Shown here: positions 1-7,174 of the stretch, in pieces
How positions within the stretch are numbered: position 1 is the first letter of the stretch
How the letters are laid out: each line of letters opens with the position of its first letter
Assembly (NCBI GenBank): GCA_041855385.1
Contig: JBHAEC010000036.1
Coordinates: 1 to 27,621, forward strand
DNA from: JBHAEC01 sp041855385
GTDB lineage: Bacteria > Bacillota > Negativicutes > Veillonellales > Veillonellaceae
Direction: 5' to 3'
Length of the DNA: 27,621 nucleotides
Position numbers and translations under genes: made by a program
Notes under the pieces: generated by a model
The model's database searches: none
What the model was told of the DNA's origin: nothing
The model's input: only the letters and a program-made list of their open reading frames with translations

Positions 1-135
1 AATACAGCTCTTATGGCCGTAGAAATGAATAATCACCCTGAATACGCCACTCAAATAGTAGTCGCTACAACGGCTTTGTCTGCCTTAACAATGCCTCTGG
101 TCATTTATGCCGCTTATTACTTATTTCCCTTATAA
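1..135 (+). CDS. AEC-family (auxin efflux carrier type) transporter, C-terminal end
   Basis: The last 44 codons of a plus-strand gene are visible, ending in TAA at 133-135; the start lies outside the window. The fragment has a short polar stretch (MNNHPEYA) followed by a hydrophobic helix that runs to the C-terminus. This resembles the final helix of AEC-family permeases, where a NNHPE-like loop precedes the last membrane segment. If so, it is an inner-membrane carrier for small organic acids or similar anions. It is the only plus-strand gene in the first 21 kb and converges on thiD, sharing a terminator with it. Family assignment from 44 residues is tentative. Confidence 0.6.
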   Translation, partial: NTALMAVEMNNHPEYATQIVVATTALSALTMPLVIYAAYYLFPL

Positions 136-158
136 AAATGTGATAAAACCAAAAATTT

Positions 159-209
159 AGGCTACAGCGAAACAAGCAAAAACTTGTTTCGCTGTAGCCT
201 TTTCATTTT
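159..209. terminator. Bidirectional intrinsic terminator between the AEC gene and thiD
   Basis: A perfect 18-bp inverted repeat (159-176 pairing with 183-200) encloses a 6-nt loop, CAAAAA. It is followed by TTTTCATTTT on the plus strand and by a T-rich run (reverse complement of 144-158) on the minus strand. It lies 23 bp past the thiD stop and 23 bp past the transporter stop, so it can end both convergent transcripts. Confidence 0.93.
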
Positions 210-223
210 GTCATAACATATAT

Positions 224-1036
224 TTAACGACTGATCGTTGCTTTTTTCGCCTTCTCATAGAGAGAATAGAAATGGTGAATCGGGCCCCAGCCATGACCTA
301 AGTTCTCGGCGTGTAAAATTCCCGTATACACATAGTTCTTAGCATCTTTTACAGATGTAACCAAATCTTTCCCCAGAGCCAAATTAGCCGCTATAGCAGA
401 CGACAGAGAACATCCTGTTCCATGCGTGTTTTTTGTATCAATTCGTTGCGATACAAATCTGTGAAACTCCGTTCCGTCAAAGAGAATGTCCGTTGCATCC
501 TCCGCACGGTGCCCTCCCTTTAAAAAGATAGTTCGCACCCCTTTTTTATGGAGAACCATGCACGCATCCTCCATATCTTTTAGTGTTTTAATCTCCCTGC
601 CAACCAGTACTTCCGCCTCAGGAATATTTGGGGTAATAACACTAGCTAAGGGTAATAATTCTTCGATCAAGGCCTCTTTTGCTTCAGGTTTAAGAAGATG
701 GTATCCGCTTTTGGAAACCATAACAGGATCAACCACAACAGGAGATGCCTTATAATGCCTAAGACGATCGGCAATCACTTTTATCGTTTCAGGGACCGAA
801 ACCATACCGATTTTTACTGCATCCACTTGAATATCATCAAAAACCGCATTAATTTGTGCCTCAATTATTTGTGGCGTGCAATCCATAATATCTGTTACAC
901 CCTGTGTATTTTGTGCCGTAATAGCTGTGATAACACTCATAGCATAGCACTGATGAGCACAAAAAGTTTTCATATCCGCCTGAATTCCGGCGCCTCCGGA
1001 AGAGTCTGACCCCGCAATAGTTAGTACATTCTTCAT
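224..1036 (-). CDS. thiD: Hydroxymethylpyrimidine / phosphomethylpyrimidine kinase
   Basis: ThiD phosphorylates HMP and then HMP-P to give HMP-PP, the pyrimidine half of thiamine. The 270-residue protein has the ribokinase-fold hallmarks of the family: the N-terminal TIAGSDSSGGAGIQAD substrate-binding motif at about residues 6-21, VDPVMVSKSG near 103, and the C-terminal GTGCSLSSAIAANLA motif near 206 that forms the anion hole and carries the catalytic Cys. The start is set by AAGGAG six bases upstream of ATG. It is the last gene of the run DUF2157 - GDYXXLXY - arsR - thiD, 15 bp after the ArsR stop. No other thiamine genes and no TPP riboswitch are nearby, so it may serve HMP salvage. A pyridoxal-kinase activity is possible, since the two families are close, but the motif pattern favours ThiD. 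Confidence 0.93.
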   Translation of the reverse strand: MKNVLTIAGSDSSGGAGIQADMKTFCAHQCYAMSVITAITAQNTQGVTDIMDCTPQIIEAQINAVFDDIQVDAVKIGMVSVPETIKVIADRLRHYKASPVVVDPVMVSKSGYHLLKPEAKEALIEELLPLASVITPNIPEAEVLVGREIKTLKDMEDACMVLHKKGVRTIFLKGGHRAEDATDILFDGTEFHRFVSQRIDTKNTHGTGCSLSSAIAANLALGKDLVTSVKDAKNYVYTGILHAENLGHGWGPIHHFYSLYEKAKKATISR

Positions 1037-1051
1037 GGAAATCTCCTTTTC

Positions 1052-1432
1052 TTAACTGTGCGAAACATGCTCTACCCCTTGGCAAAGCAGTGTTACCACA
1101 TGATCATCATTAAGAGAGTAATAAACAACCTTTCCTTCTTTTCTAAATCGAACCAGACGAGTCTGCCTCAGAATTCGCAACTGGTGCGATATGGCAGACT
1201 GCCCCATGCCCATAGCCTCGGCAATTTCCCATACGCACATTTCTCCGCCCATCAAAGCGTGAAGAATTCTCAACCTTGTCGTATCTCCCAACACTTTAAA
1301 AAGTTCCGCTGTCAATTGCACCGTTTCCAGTGATAATGTCATATGTTGCATCATACAAGTCCCGTCATCATGTCCTTCTGCAATACTACAATGTTCACAA
1401 GATCCTATTTTCTCCATCTCTACTTTATTCAC
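1052..1432 (-). CDS. ArsR/SmtB-family metal-sensing repressor with CzrA-like alpha-5 site
   Basis: A small winged-helix DNA-binding repressor of 126 residues. I place the start at GTG 1432, seven bases after a perfect AGGAGG at 1440-1445; an upstream in-frame ATG at 1477 overlaps the preceding stop and lacks a site. The core reads LFKVLGDTTRLRILHAL (residues 44-60), EMCVWEIA (64-71) and the recognition helix SAISHQL (79-85). The last helix has Asp109, His111, His122 and His125. This is the 0/+2/+13/+16 spacing of the alpha-5 Zn/Co site of CzrA and SmtB. The N-terminus adds Cys12, Cys15 and Cys26, but the CadC CVC signature is CVW (Cys66, Trp68). I infer a zinc-type sensor rather than an arsenic or cadmium one. 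No metal transporter is adjacent, so its targets are unknown. Confidence 0.9.
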   Translation of the reverse strand: MNKVEMEKIGSCEHCSIAEGHDDGTCMMQHMTLSLETVQLTAELFKVLGDTTRLRILHALMGGEMCVWEIAEAMGMGQSAISHQLRILRQTRLVRFRKEGKVVYYSLNDDHVVTLLCQGVEHVSHS

Positions 1433-1473
1433 CGGCCATCCTCCTAATAATGCCTTCGCGTTTCTCCTTCTAC

Positions 1474-2067
1474 TCATTGCGAACCTGAATTCGACTCCTT
1501 CTTTTCATCGGTGTTTTTCTCTGTTTCCGGCTCTGCTACTGTTAATGCCACTCCTTTTGCATAAATACCCGTCACAACACCTCTACCCTCTCGTAGCTTC
1601 AAAGTCGCAATTAACTCCGGTTGATAATTTGTGTAAAATGCAGGATTTACCTTCTTCACGTCAATCTTCACACGATTAAATGGAACAGAAAAATATACAA
1701 TTCCATCCTTATACATGACTGTTTTTGCCCTCATATACAGGCCTTCTGCGGGAACAGAAGACGAAGCTCCTTTAATAAACAGCAATCCCGACGGTTCTAC
1801 ACCTAAAGAAATATATACCGTTTCGTTTGGGCGAGGGGCTTGTGCTTCTTTTGAATCAACCCATTTTGCCTGCGTATTTAAAAAATCTACTTCTAAATAA
1901 TCTTTAGGAAGCCATGATACGGTTTCCTTTAACCTAACCGGCCACTGAAACTCCATCCCGCCATATAAAATTTGATCATGACGGTTTTTCAAAAATATTA
2001 AAAGACTCACCGACAGGATAGCAACGATTACAAAGATGATCCATCTGACACTTCCCTTATTTGCCAT
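1474..2067 (-). CDS. GDYXXLXY-domain-like membrane-anchored protein
   Basis: A 197-residue protein with one N-terminal membrane helix (about residues 8-26) and an extracytoplasmic beta-rich domain. Its start lies inside the end of the DUF2157 gene (11-bp overlap), with AGGAGG nine bases upstream, so translation is probably coupled. Small proteins of the GDYXXLXY family are usually encoded next to DUF2157 proteins, and the lengths and order match that pairing. The name-giving motif is degenerate: the matching place reads PKDYLEVDF. The later hydrophobic VYFSVPFNRVKI block and the Gly-rich RGVVTGIYAKGV end fit the family. The C-terminal 20 residues are charged and low-complexity. Function is unknown. 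Confidence 0.65.
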   Translation of the reverse strand: MANKGSVRWIIFVIVAILSVSLLIFLKNRHDQILYGGMEFQWPVRLKETVSWLPKDYLEVDFLNTQAKWVDSKEAQAPRPNETVYISLGVEPSGLLFIKGASSSVPAEGLYMRAKTVMYKDGIVYFSVPFNRVKIDVKKVNPAFYTNYQPELIATLKLREGRGVVTGIYAKGVALTVAEPETEKNTDEKKESNSGSQ

Positions 2068-3544
2068 GACGGCTCACCTCCTCTTGCACCGTATCGGGCT
2101 CCTTCGTATCGGACTTTGCCGGATCTACGGAGACCTCCTCTGTCAGCAGAAGATCTCCGCCTTCCGCCGGATCCTCTTCTTCAGAGGCAAAAACGTCCTC
2201 CTTTACAATCTCCGACCGTTCTCTTTGCTTCCTGCGCTCTTTTAATACTGCTTCCGTCCGTCTTTTCTTATTCCACATATAAAGTCCGTTTAAGACAATA
2301 AGGAGCGAGCCTACCGCAATAAAAGAAAATCCTCTCTCAAAAAATGTAAACTCCGTATCAAACAGCCGAGCAATAACGAGAAGCAACAAAAATACGAGGC
2401 CTGCGTTAATCATAGTAATATTTTGCTTAACCGATCCTTGAAGGATAACCGAAACAGCCAATACGATAACGTATATGACAAATATCAATGTAACGGTAGC
2501 TACAGGTATATCCATGCGAACCAAAAAGCTACATAACCCTGTCATAATAGGACCAAGTCCAATGAGCACTCCTTCGTATTTTTTTCTCTCCAATGCTCGA
2601 TAAAACACAAAACTCGAAAACACAATGAGCAGGAACGCCAATGTCACTCCAACTAAATGCAAGGAAGGTATAGCATTGATACTTAGCCATGTGATGGAAA
2701 AACTTCCCTTAAATGCCACATATATACTTCCGATCGTTCCAATCCAACGCAAAGGATATGCAAAAAAGGTGTTTTCCGACCAAAGCTGCCCCGCCAAGAA
2801 AAGAATGGTAGAAAAAGCAGAAATATAGATAAGTGAAATAACAGAATCATAAGACTGGAGGGTACAAAAAAATACAGAGAAAAGAGCGATGAGAAACATC
2901 CACGATAAAGCTGTTATTCTTTTTATTTCTCCTCCGGCTTGATTAATGCAAATTACAAACAGAGGAAGAGCAAAAAACAAGAGCAGCCAGCCCAGCTCCG
3001 CGCCCCCCGGGAAATAGAGCGCATTAGCGGTAAAACTCCAAATCACCACTCCCGCTAAATACAACAAGAGCGTCGCCATTGAGGCCAACAGGTAAGCTGC
3101 CACCAGGCCGAACCCCATAGTAGCTAACAAATAAAGCCCTCCGGAGTCCTCCACATAATAAGAATCTCCCACGAGAAAAGCAGTAAGCCCGACAAATAAA
3201 AAGAATTGCAACGAAGAGAGTTCAGCCACTGCCGATCCCCTAGGTGCTTTCCATATAGCCAGCCCCACAATGGCTAAGGACAAGGCAAGGAAAAACATAG
3301 CCCAATCTGCTCTTCCGTTAGGAGAAAAGCTATACCATTCCCCCGCCAAGATTAAAAATACCCCCAGCAGTACAAGACCAAGCCCCAAGGCAATAACGAA
3401 CAGTCTTAATGCCGACGGCCCTTTGGGCCTTATAGGTTCCTCATAATGTGCCCTAAGCTCCCTTTTTCCCTTATCTGTAATCCATTCTTTTTCTTTCCAT
3501 ATTGGCCATTCCTTCATCAGCCACGAGTAAACTTTTCTATCCAT
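2057..3544 (-). CDS. DUF2157-family polytopic membrane protein
   Basis: A 495-residue protein with a cytoplasmic N-terminus (KEWITDKGKRELRAHYEE at about 18-35), typical of the DUF2157 head. About 12 hydrophobic segments follow between residues 45 and 425. The C-terminal tail of about 70 residues is very charged, first basic (KKRRTEAVLKERRKQRER) and then acidic. The start has GGGAGG five bases upstream of ATG. It is the first gene of a tight four-gene run ending in thiD. It lies directly behind the usp terminator with little room for a promoter. The molecular role of DUF2157 proteins is not established; together with its GDYXXLXY-like partner it is presumably a two-component membrane complex. 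Confidence 0.8.
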   Translation of the reverse strand: MDRKVYSWLMKEWPIWKEKEWITDKGKRELRAHYEEPIRPKGPSALRLFVIALGLGLVLLGVFLILAGEWYSFSPNGRADWAMFFLALSLAIVGLAIWKAPRGSAVAELSSLQFFLFVGLTAFLVGDSYYVEDSGGLYLLATMGFGLVAAYLLASMATLLLYLAGVVIWSFTANALYFPGGAELGWLLLFFALPLFVICINQAGGEIKRITALSWMFLIALFSVFFCTLQSYDSVISLIYISAFSTILFLAGQLWSENTFFAYPLRWIGTIGSIYVAFKGSFSITWLSINAIPSLHLVGVTLAFLLIVFSSFVFYRALERKKYEGVLIGLGPIMTGLCSFLVRMDIPVATVTLIFVIYVIVLAVSVILQGSVKQNITMINAGLVFLLLLVIARLFDTEFTFFERGFSFIAVGSLLIVLNGLYMWNKKRRTEAVLKERRKQRERSEIVKEDVFASEEEDPAEGGDLLLTEEVSVDPAKSDTKEPDTVQEEVSRHGK

Positions 3545-3571
3545 TCTTCCTCCCTTTTAGGCCGGCAAGAA

Positions 3572-3600
3572 AAAGGCCCTGCCCGCCGAGCAGAGCCTTT
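3572..3600 (-). terminator. Intrinsic terminator after usp
   Basis: An 11-bp stem with one mismatch (3572-3582 with 3590-3600) and a 7-nt loop. On the minus strand it is followed by TTTTTCTT. It sits 8 bp after the usp stop and 27 bp before the DUF2157 start. Confidence 0.82.
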
Positions 3601-3608
3601 AACGGTCT

Positions 3609-4055
3609 TTATTTTACAATAAGCACTGGAGTTGTGCAGTGACTAACGATATAGCTACTCACGCTCCCCATAAAGATTCCTTTAAATGGTCCTAAGCCTC
3701 TACTACCCATAACAATGAGGTCTGTATCATGTTTTTTTGCAACTGCCAAAATAGCGGGTCCCGGAGAACCAACCTCAAATACGGTCTTAACGCTCACAGT
3801 ATCGGGAACTTCATCCATAAATTCCTTCAATACTTCTTTTCCTGTTTCTTCCATATCTGCAGCAATTTGTTCCGACACGTATCCACCGCTGATTGGCGTT
3901 TGATCAAAGCTGGAAATAGCAGAAATAATATTGGCAACATACACCAAGGTTACTTCCGCACCGAAAGCCTTTGCCAGCTCAACAGCATGTTTCAAAGCTC
4001 TCTTAGAGTTATCCGAGCCGTCAATGGGAACCATTATATTTTTGTATCTTTCCAT
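3609..4055 (-). CDS. Universal stress protein, UspA family, ATP-binding type
   Basis: A 148-residue single-domain cytoplasmic Usp. It begins with the family beta-1 strand NIMVPIDGSDNSKRALKHA (residues 6-24), where Asp13 contacts ATP. Near the C-terminus it carries the glycine-rich motif GSRGLGPFKGIFMGSVSSYI, which matches the G-2x-G-9x-G-S/T pattern of ATP-binding members. The start has AAGGAGG with good spacing. It is monocistronic by context: a terminator follows directly, and 175 bp separate it from the upstream gene. These proteins dimerise and link energy status to stress survival, but no specific partner can be read from the neighbourhood. Confidence 0.93.
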   Translation of the reverse strand: MERYKNIMVPIDGSDNSKRALKHAVELAKAFGAEVTLVYVANIISAISSFDQTPISGGYVSEQIAADMEETGKEVLKEFMDEVPDTVSVKTVFEVGSPGPAILAVAKKHDTDLIVMGSRGLGPFKGIFMGSVSSYIVSHCTTPVLIVK

Positions 4056-4230
4056 AACTCTTCCTCCTTACTACAGACATGTGCCGCTACAATCAGAGGC
4101 AATCACCTTACATCACAGTCCCTTCTGAATAGATACGGCTGAACACCTCTACATATAAAACACTTCTTATGTATTAAGTTCTATCTGTAAACCCTAAACT
4201 CCTTCTTTTTATCCTCCCGGGTCTTCGACC

Positions 4231-5562
4231 TTATAATCGAGTTACCTTTCCCTTTTCAAGTGTTTTATGGGGAAGCAAAACACTCCTCGCTATTTTTTCG
4301 TACAAAGCAATATCATTTTCTTTATTCTTTTCATAGCGTATATATGATACAAGAATAGAAAAATCCGGCAGCATAGCGATATATGCCACAAAAGGTTGTT
4401 TTTCCCCCGAGAAAAATCCTTCCTTTTCCTCGCCATATACAACATGACCTATTTGCCCATCATCTATCCGTGCATGATAGCCCTGTATGATTGCTTTATC
4501 TTTATAAGCCAAATTTTTTACATACTGATCACCTGTTATTTGTTGCATTAAATATGTGGCATCGGAGAAGTTGGGGATTTCCATGGATGGGCGGAAGCGC
4601 CTTATCCACCACGAAACTCCTTCTCCCCTTATATACATTTCTTCTTCCTCTCTCCCTTGAACGGAAAAGTTTTTAGGTACCCTCAAAGAAATATGCTTAT
4701 CAAAAGCGACAATTGTTCCTTCAGGCATTTTCTCTGACGGGCTGATAAAGGGAATCACCGAAGTACTGAATAGATACTCCATCTGTTTATCCAACTCCTC
4801 CGGATACTCCATTCTGACAATGAATTTCTTTGTAGGCTGATCTGTAAAAACTATTTCAGATAATAAGACGTATCCTTTTCTTTTCTCCTTAACTTTTGAA
4901 TCAAGAGTTTTTATTTTCGACCAATAAGCGGAAATGGCTTTATCTTTTTCATATAGGTCTCCATCTGCATCATCCAATAATCCGTCCTCATTATCCCTGC
5001 TTTTCCATATAAAAAGAAATTGTTCTTTCGTCATCCCTTTGATCGGCTCGTCGTACCATGTAGTGTTCCAGTGCTCCTGTGTCGAACCGTCCGTTGGCTT
5101 ATTGTCGGTACGGGATACGGTAAAAAAATATGTGCCCTTCAGTGCCTTTTGAGGGGCATAGGGAATATAAAACACATATCCTTCCGTATTGTCCGAGTTT
5201 TCCTCTACTACCTCTGAGTAAGCCACACCCGATGCACGAAACGGCACGGCAAAGCGGATTCCCAAGTTGGAGTCCGTTACAATAGTAGGCAAAAAGGTCT
5301 CATATTTTCTGTAAGGCAACGGTAGCGCTTGCTGCCCTTCTCTTTCAGTTAGTAAAAATGTATGCTCCTGCGGAGGTACAGGCCATTCTCCCTTAACTGA
5401 ATCTCCTTCATAGGGCAATGCCGCATGAGTGCTCATGAACATACATCCCATTACAGATACACAGCAGATTACAAAACGTCCGCCCTTCACAACTATCTTT
5501 TTCAACGCCTTTAAGTCTACGACTTTTTTAGAAACCATCTCAATTTTTTTTATTTTTGACAT
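4231..5562 (-). CDS. Secreted protein of unknown function
   Basis: I do not recognise this 443-residue protein. It has a basic N-terminal stretch, a hydrophobic core at about residues 29-47 and a likely signal-peptidase site after STHAA (about 49), so it should be exported to the periplasm or cell surface. No lipobox Cys is placed for lipidation. The mature part is rich in charged and aromatic residues with alternating short strands, a Trp-rich segment near residue 165 (EHWNTTWYDE) and an acidic DEDG-type loop (DNEDGLLDDADGDLYE, about 191-206) that could bind calcium. The start has GAGGT ten bases upstream. The gene is monocistronic, with its own extended -10 promoter. Confidence 0.75.
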   Translation of the reverse strand: MSKIKKIEMVSKKVVDLKALKKIVVKGGRFVICCVSVMGCMFMSTHAALPYEGDSVKGEWPVPPQEHTFLLTEREGQQALPLPYRKYETFLPTIVTDSNLGIRFAVPFRASGVAYSEVVEENSDNTEGYVFYIPYAPQKALKGTYFFTVSRTDNKPTDGSTQEHWNTTWYDEPIKGMTKEQFLFIWKSRDNEDGLLDDADGDLYEKDKAISAYWSKIKTLDSKVKEKRKGYVLLSEIVFTDQPTKKFIVRMEYPEELDKQMEYLFSTSVIPFISPSEKMPEGTIVAFDKHISLRVPKNFSVQGREEEEMYIRGEGVSWWIRRFRPSMEIPNFSDATYLMQQITGDQYVKNLAYKDKAIIQGYHARIDDGQIGHVVYGEEKEGFFSGEKQPFVAYIAMLPDFSILVSYIRYEKNKENDIALYEKIARSVLLPHKTLEKGKVTRL

Positions 5563-5603
5563 AGGCCTTTACCTCTTGCTTCAACTCAGAAATCTTTGCT
5601 TTT

Positions 5604-5612
5604 ATTATAGCA
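5604..5612 (-). promoter_or_regulatory. Extended -10 promoter for the secreted protein gene
   Basis: On the minus strand this reads TGCTATAAT: a perfect -10 with the TGn extension. The -35 position falls in the terminator hairpin just upstream and is not recognisable. It lies 42 bp before the ATG at 5562. Confidence 0.65.
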
Positions 5613-5617
5613 CAATC

Positions 5618-5648
5618 AAAAAGGCCTGCTTCAAAAACAGGCCTTTTT
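5618..5648. terminator. Intrinsic terminator of the amino-acid ABC operon
   Basis: A perfect 11-bp stem (AAAAAGGCCTG at 5618-5628 with CAGGCCTTTTT at 5638-5648) and a 9-nt loop. On the minus strand it ends in a T run just after the ATPase stop at 5658. Confidence 0.92.
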
Positions 5649-5657
5649 AATCGTCTT

Positions 5658-6416
5658 CTATAACATTGAGTCCAAAAACGCTTTCGTTCTCGGAGACTTG
5701 GGATTAGCAAACAATTCCGATGCCGGACCTTCTTCCTGAATAACGCCATCGCTCATAAATAAAACTCGATCCGCCACTTCCCTGGCAAAAGCCATTTCAT
5801 GAGTAACTATAATCATCGTCATTCGTTCGTCTGCCAATTGATGAATGGTTCGCAATACCTCACCTGTGAGCTCCGGATCCAGGGCGGATGTAGGTTCGTC
5901 GAAGAGCATAATGTCCGGATTCATTGCCAATGCTCTAGCTATGGCCACTCGTTGTTTTTGCCCCCCCGAAAGCCTGGAAGGATACACATCTTTTTTATTC
6001 CACAGACCCACTTTTTCTAAAAGTTGCTTTGCCACAGGCAAAATTTCCTCTTCTCTCATGTTTTTTACCATTTTCGGAGCCGCCATAATATTTTCCAAAA
6101 CCGTCATATGAGGAAACAGATTGAACTGTTGAAAAACCATTCCCATGCGAAGACAGATATTTCTCGCCTCCTCTTCCCGAACATAAACCGCTCGTCCCGG
6201 TCCCTCCGTTTTTGCCAAATAGGCTCCCTCAACGGAAATATTCCCTCTATCAATAGTTTCAAGCTGACACAAGCATCTCAAAAATGTAGATTTGCCGGAT
6301 CCCGACGGTCCTATAATGGACACGACTTCTCCCTTATCCATATAAAGAGACACATCCCGCAATACGGGAGCCCCGTCAAAACTTTTTTCAATATTTTCCA
6401 TTTGAATGAATTTCAT
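5658..6416 (-). CDS. Polar amino-acid ABC transporter ATP-binding protein (GlnQ type)
   Basis: A 252-residue ABC ATPase. It has Walker A GPSGSGKST (residues 36-44), the Q-loop FQQFNLFPHMTVLEN, the signature LSGGQKQR, Walker B MLFDEPTSALDPE and the switch His in VTHEMAFARE. This exact set is typical of polar amino-acid importers. I chose ATG 6416, which has GAGGT close upstream. A GTG at 6443, sharing one base with the permease stop, would add nine residues but lacks a ribosome site. It energises the permease encoded immediately upstream. Its motifs do not decide the substrate. Confidence 0.95.
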   Translation of the reverse strand: MKFIQMENIEKSFDGAPVLRDVSLYMDKGEVVSIIGPSGSGKSTFLRCLCQLETIDRGNISVEGAYLAKTEGPGRAVYVREEEARNICLRMGMVFQQFNLFPHMTVLENIMAAPKMVKNMREEEILPVAKQLLEKVGLWNKKDVYPSRLSGGQKQRVAIARALAMNPDIMLFDEPTSALDPELTGEVLRTIHQLADERMTMIIVTHEMAFAREVADRVLFMSDGVIQEEGPASELFANPKSPRTKAFLDSML

Positions 6417-6442
6417 AATTACCTCGCACTCTTCTTTATCCA

Positions 6443-7096
6443 CTACTCATCGTATACGGCATACTTGCTTTCCAAGCGGCTAAAAATCTTTGTTAACACG
6501 AATGTCATAAGCAAATAGAAAATACCTGCCACTATAAAAGCAGATGTATCAAAGTCTCTTTGCACGATGGAACGCGTAATGCGAAGCACATCATTCATAG
6601 CCAAGATATATACCAGAGAGGTGTCCTTCAATAGCGTTATCGTCTCATTAGCCACCGGAGGAAGAACTCGCTTAATAACCTGAGGCAATATAATCCGTTT
6701 CATCGTTTGCACATAGGTAAATCCCAATACCTTAGCCCCCTCATACTGCCCTTTGGGAATAGACTGAATCCCGCCACGGAAAATCTCCGCAAAATAGGCC
6801 ATATAGTTCAGCACAAAAGCTATAATGGCTGCAGGATAATCGGTAAGTTCAATACCCACATAGGGAATAAAGGGGAGCCCGTAATAGATAAACAAAATCT
6901 GCAACATTAACGGCGTTCCTCTCATAAGGTAAATAAAGCCTTCCGAAAGTTTTGCCGCCGGCACAAAAGAAGAAATTCTAACCAAAGCCAACAAGACGCC
7001 TAAAGGCAATGAAAATACCAACGTAAAAACGAAGATGGCTACCGTCACATGTAACCCCTCCGCTATAGAGGGTATAATCCCTAACACATACTCCAT
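6443..7096 (-). CDS. Polar amino-acid ABC transporter permease (HisM/GlnP type)
   Basis: A 217-residue inner-membrane permease with about five helices. It carries the family MRGTPLMLQILFIYYGLP block (about residues 58-75) and the cytoplasmic EAA loop EIFRGGIQSIPKGQYEGAKVLG (about 104-125) that docks on the ATPase. A single permease gene implies a homodimeric channel. It lies between the ATPase gene and the binding-protein gene, separated from the latter by an intercistronic hairpin. Confidence 0.95.
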   Translation of the reverse strand: MEYVLGIIPSIAEGLHVTVAIFVFTLVFSLPLGVLLALVRISSFVPAAKLSEGFIYLMRGTPLMLQILFIYYGLPFIPYVGIELTDYPAAIIAFVLNYMAYFAEIFRGGIQSIPKGQYEGAKVLGFTYVQTMKRIILPQVIKRVLPPVANETITLLKDTSLVYILAMNDVLRITRSIVQRDFDTSAFIVAGIFYLLMTFVLTKIFSRLESKYAVYDE

Positions 7097-7117
7097 ACTG
7101 TATAATCCTCTCTACAC

Positions 7118-7166
7118 AAGGTAAAGGGCTATAAAGCAATGAATTCGCCCTATAGTCCTTTACCTT
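7118..7166 (-). other. Intercistronic stem-loop between binding protein and permease genes
   Basis: A 16-bp inverted repeat with one imperfect pair (7118-7133 with 7151-7166) and a 17-nt loop lies in the 78-bp gap. It starts 9 bp after the binding-protein stop. It has no T run on the minus strand, so it is more likely a 3'-end stabiliser or partial terminator that keeps binding-protein mRNA in excess. Confidence 0.65.
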
Positions 7167-7174
7167 TATATCTC

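Noticed and set aside
1037..1051. TPP riboswitch before thiD
   Set aside because: The gap is only 15 bp and the gene is inside an operon.
4056..4230. Possible gene or RNA between usp and the secreted-protein gene
   Set aside because: Only a short GGTC/GACC hairpin without a T run is seen; no frame, cloverleaf or clear promoter.
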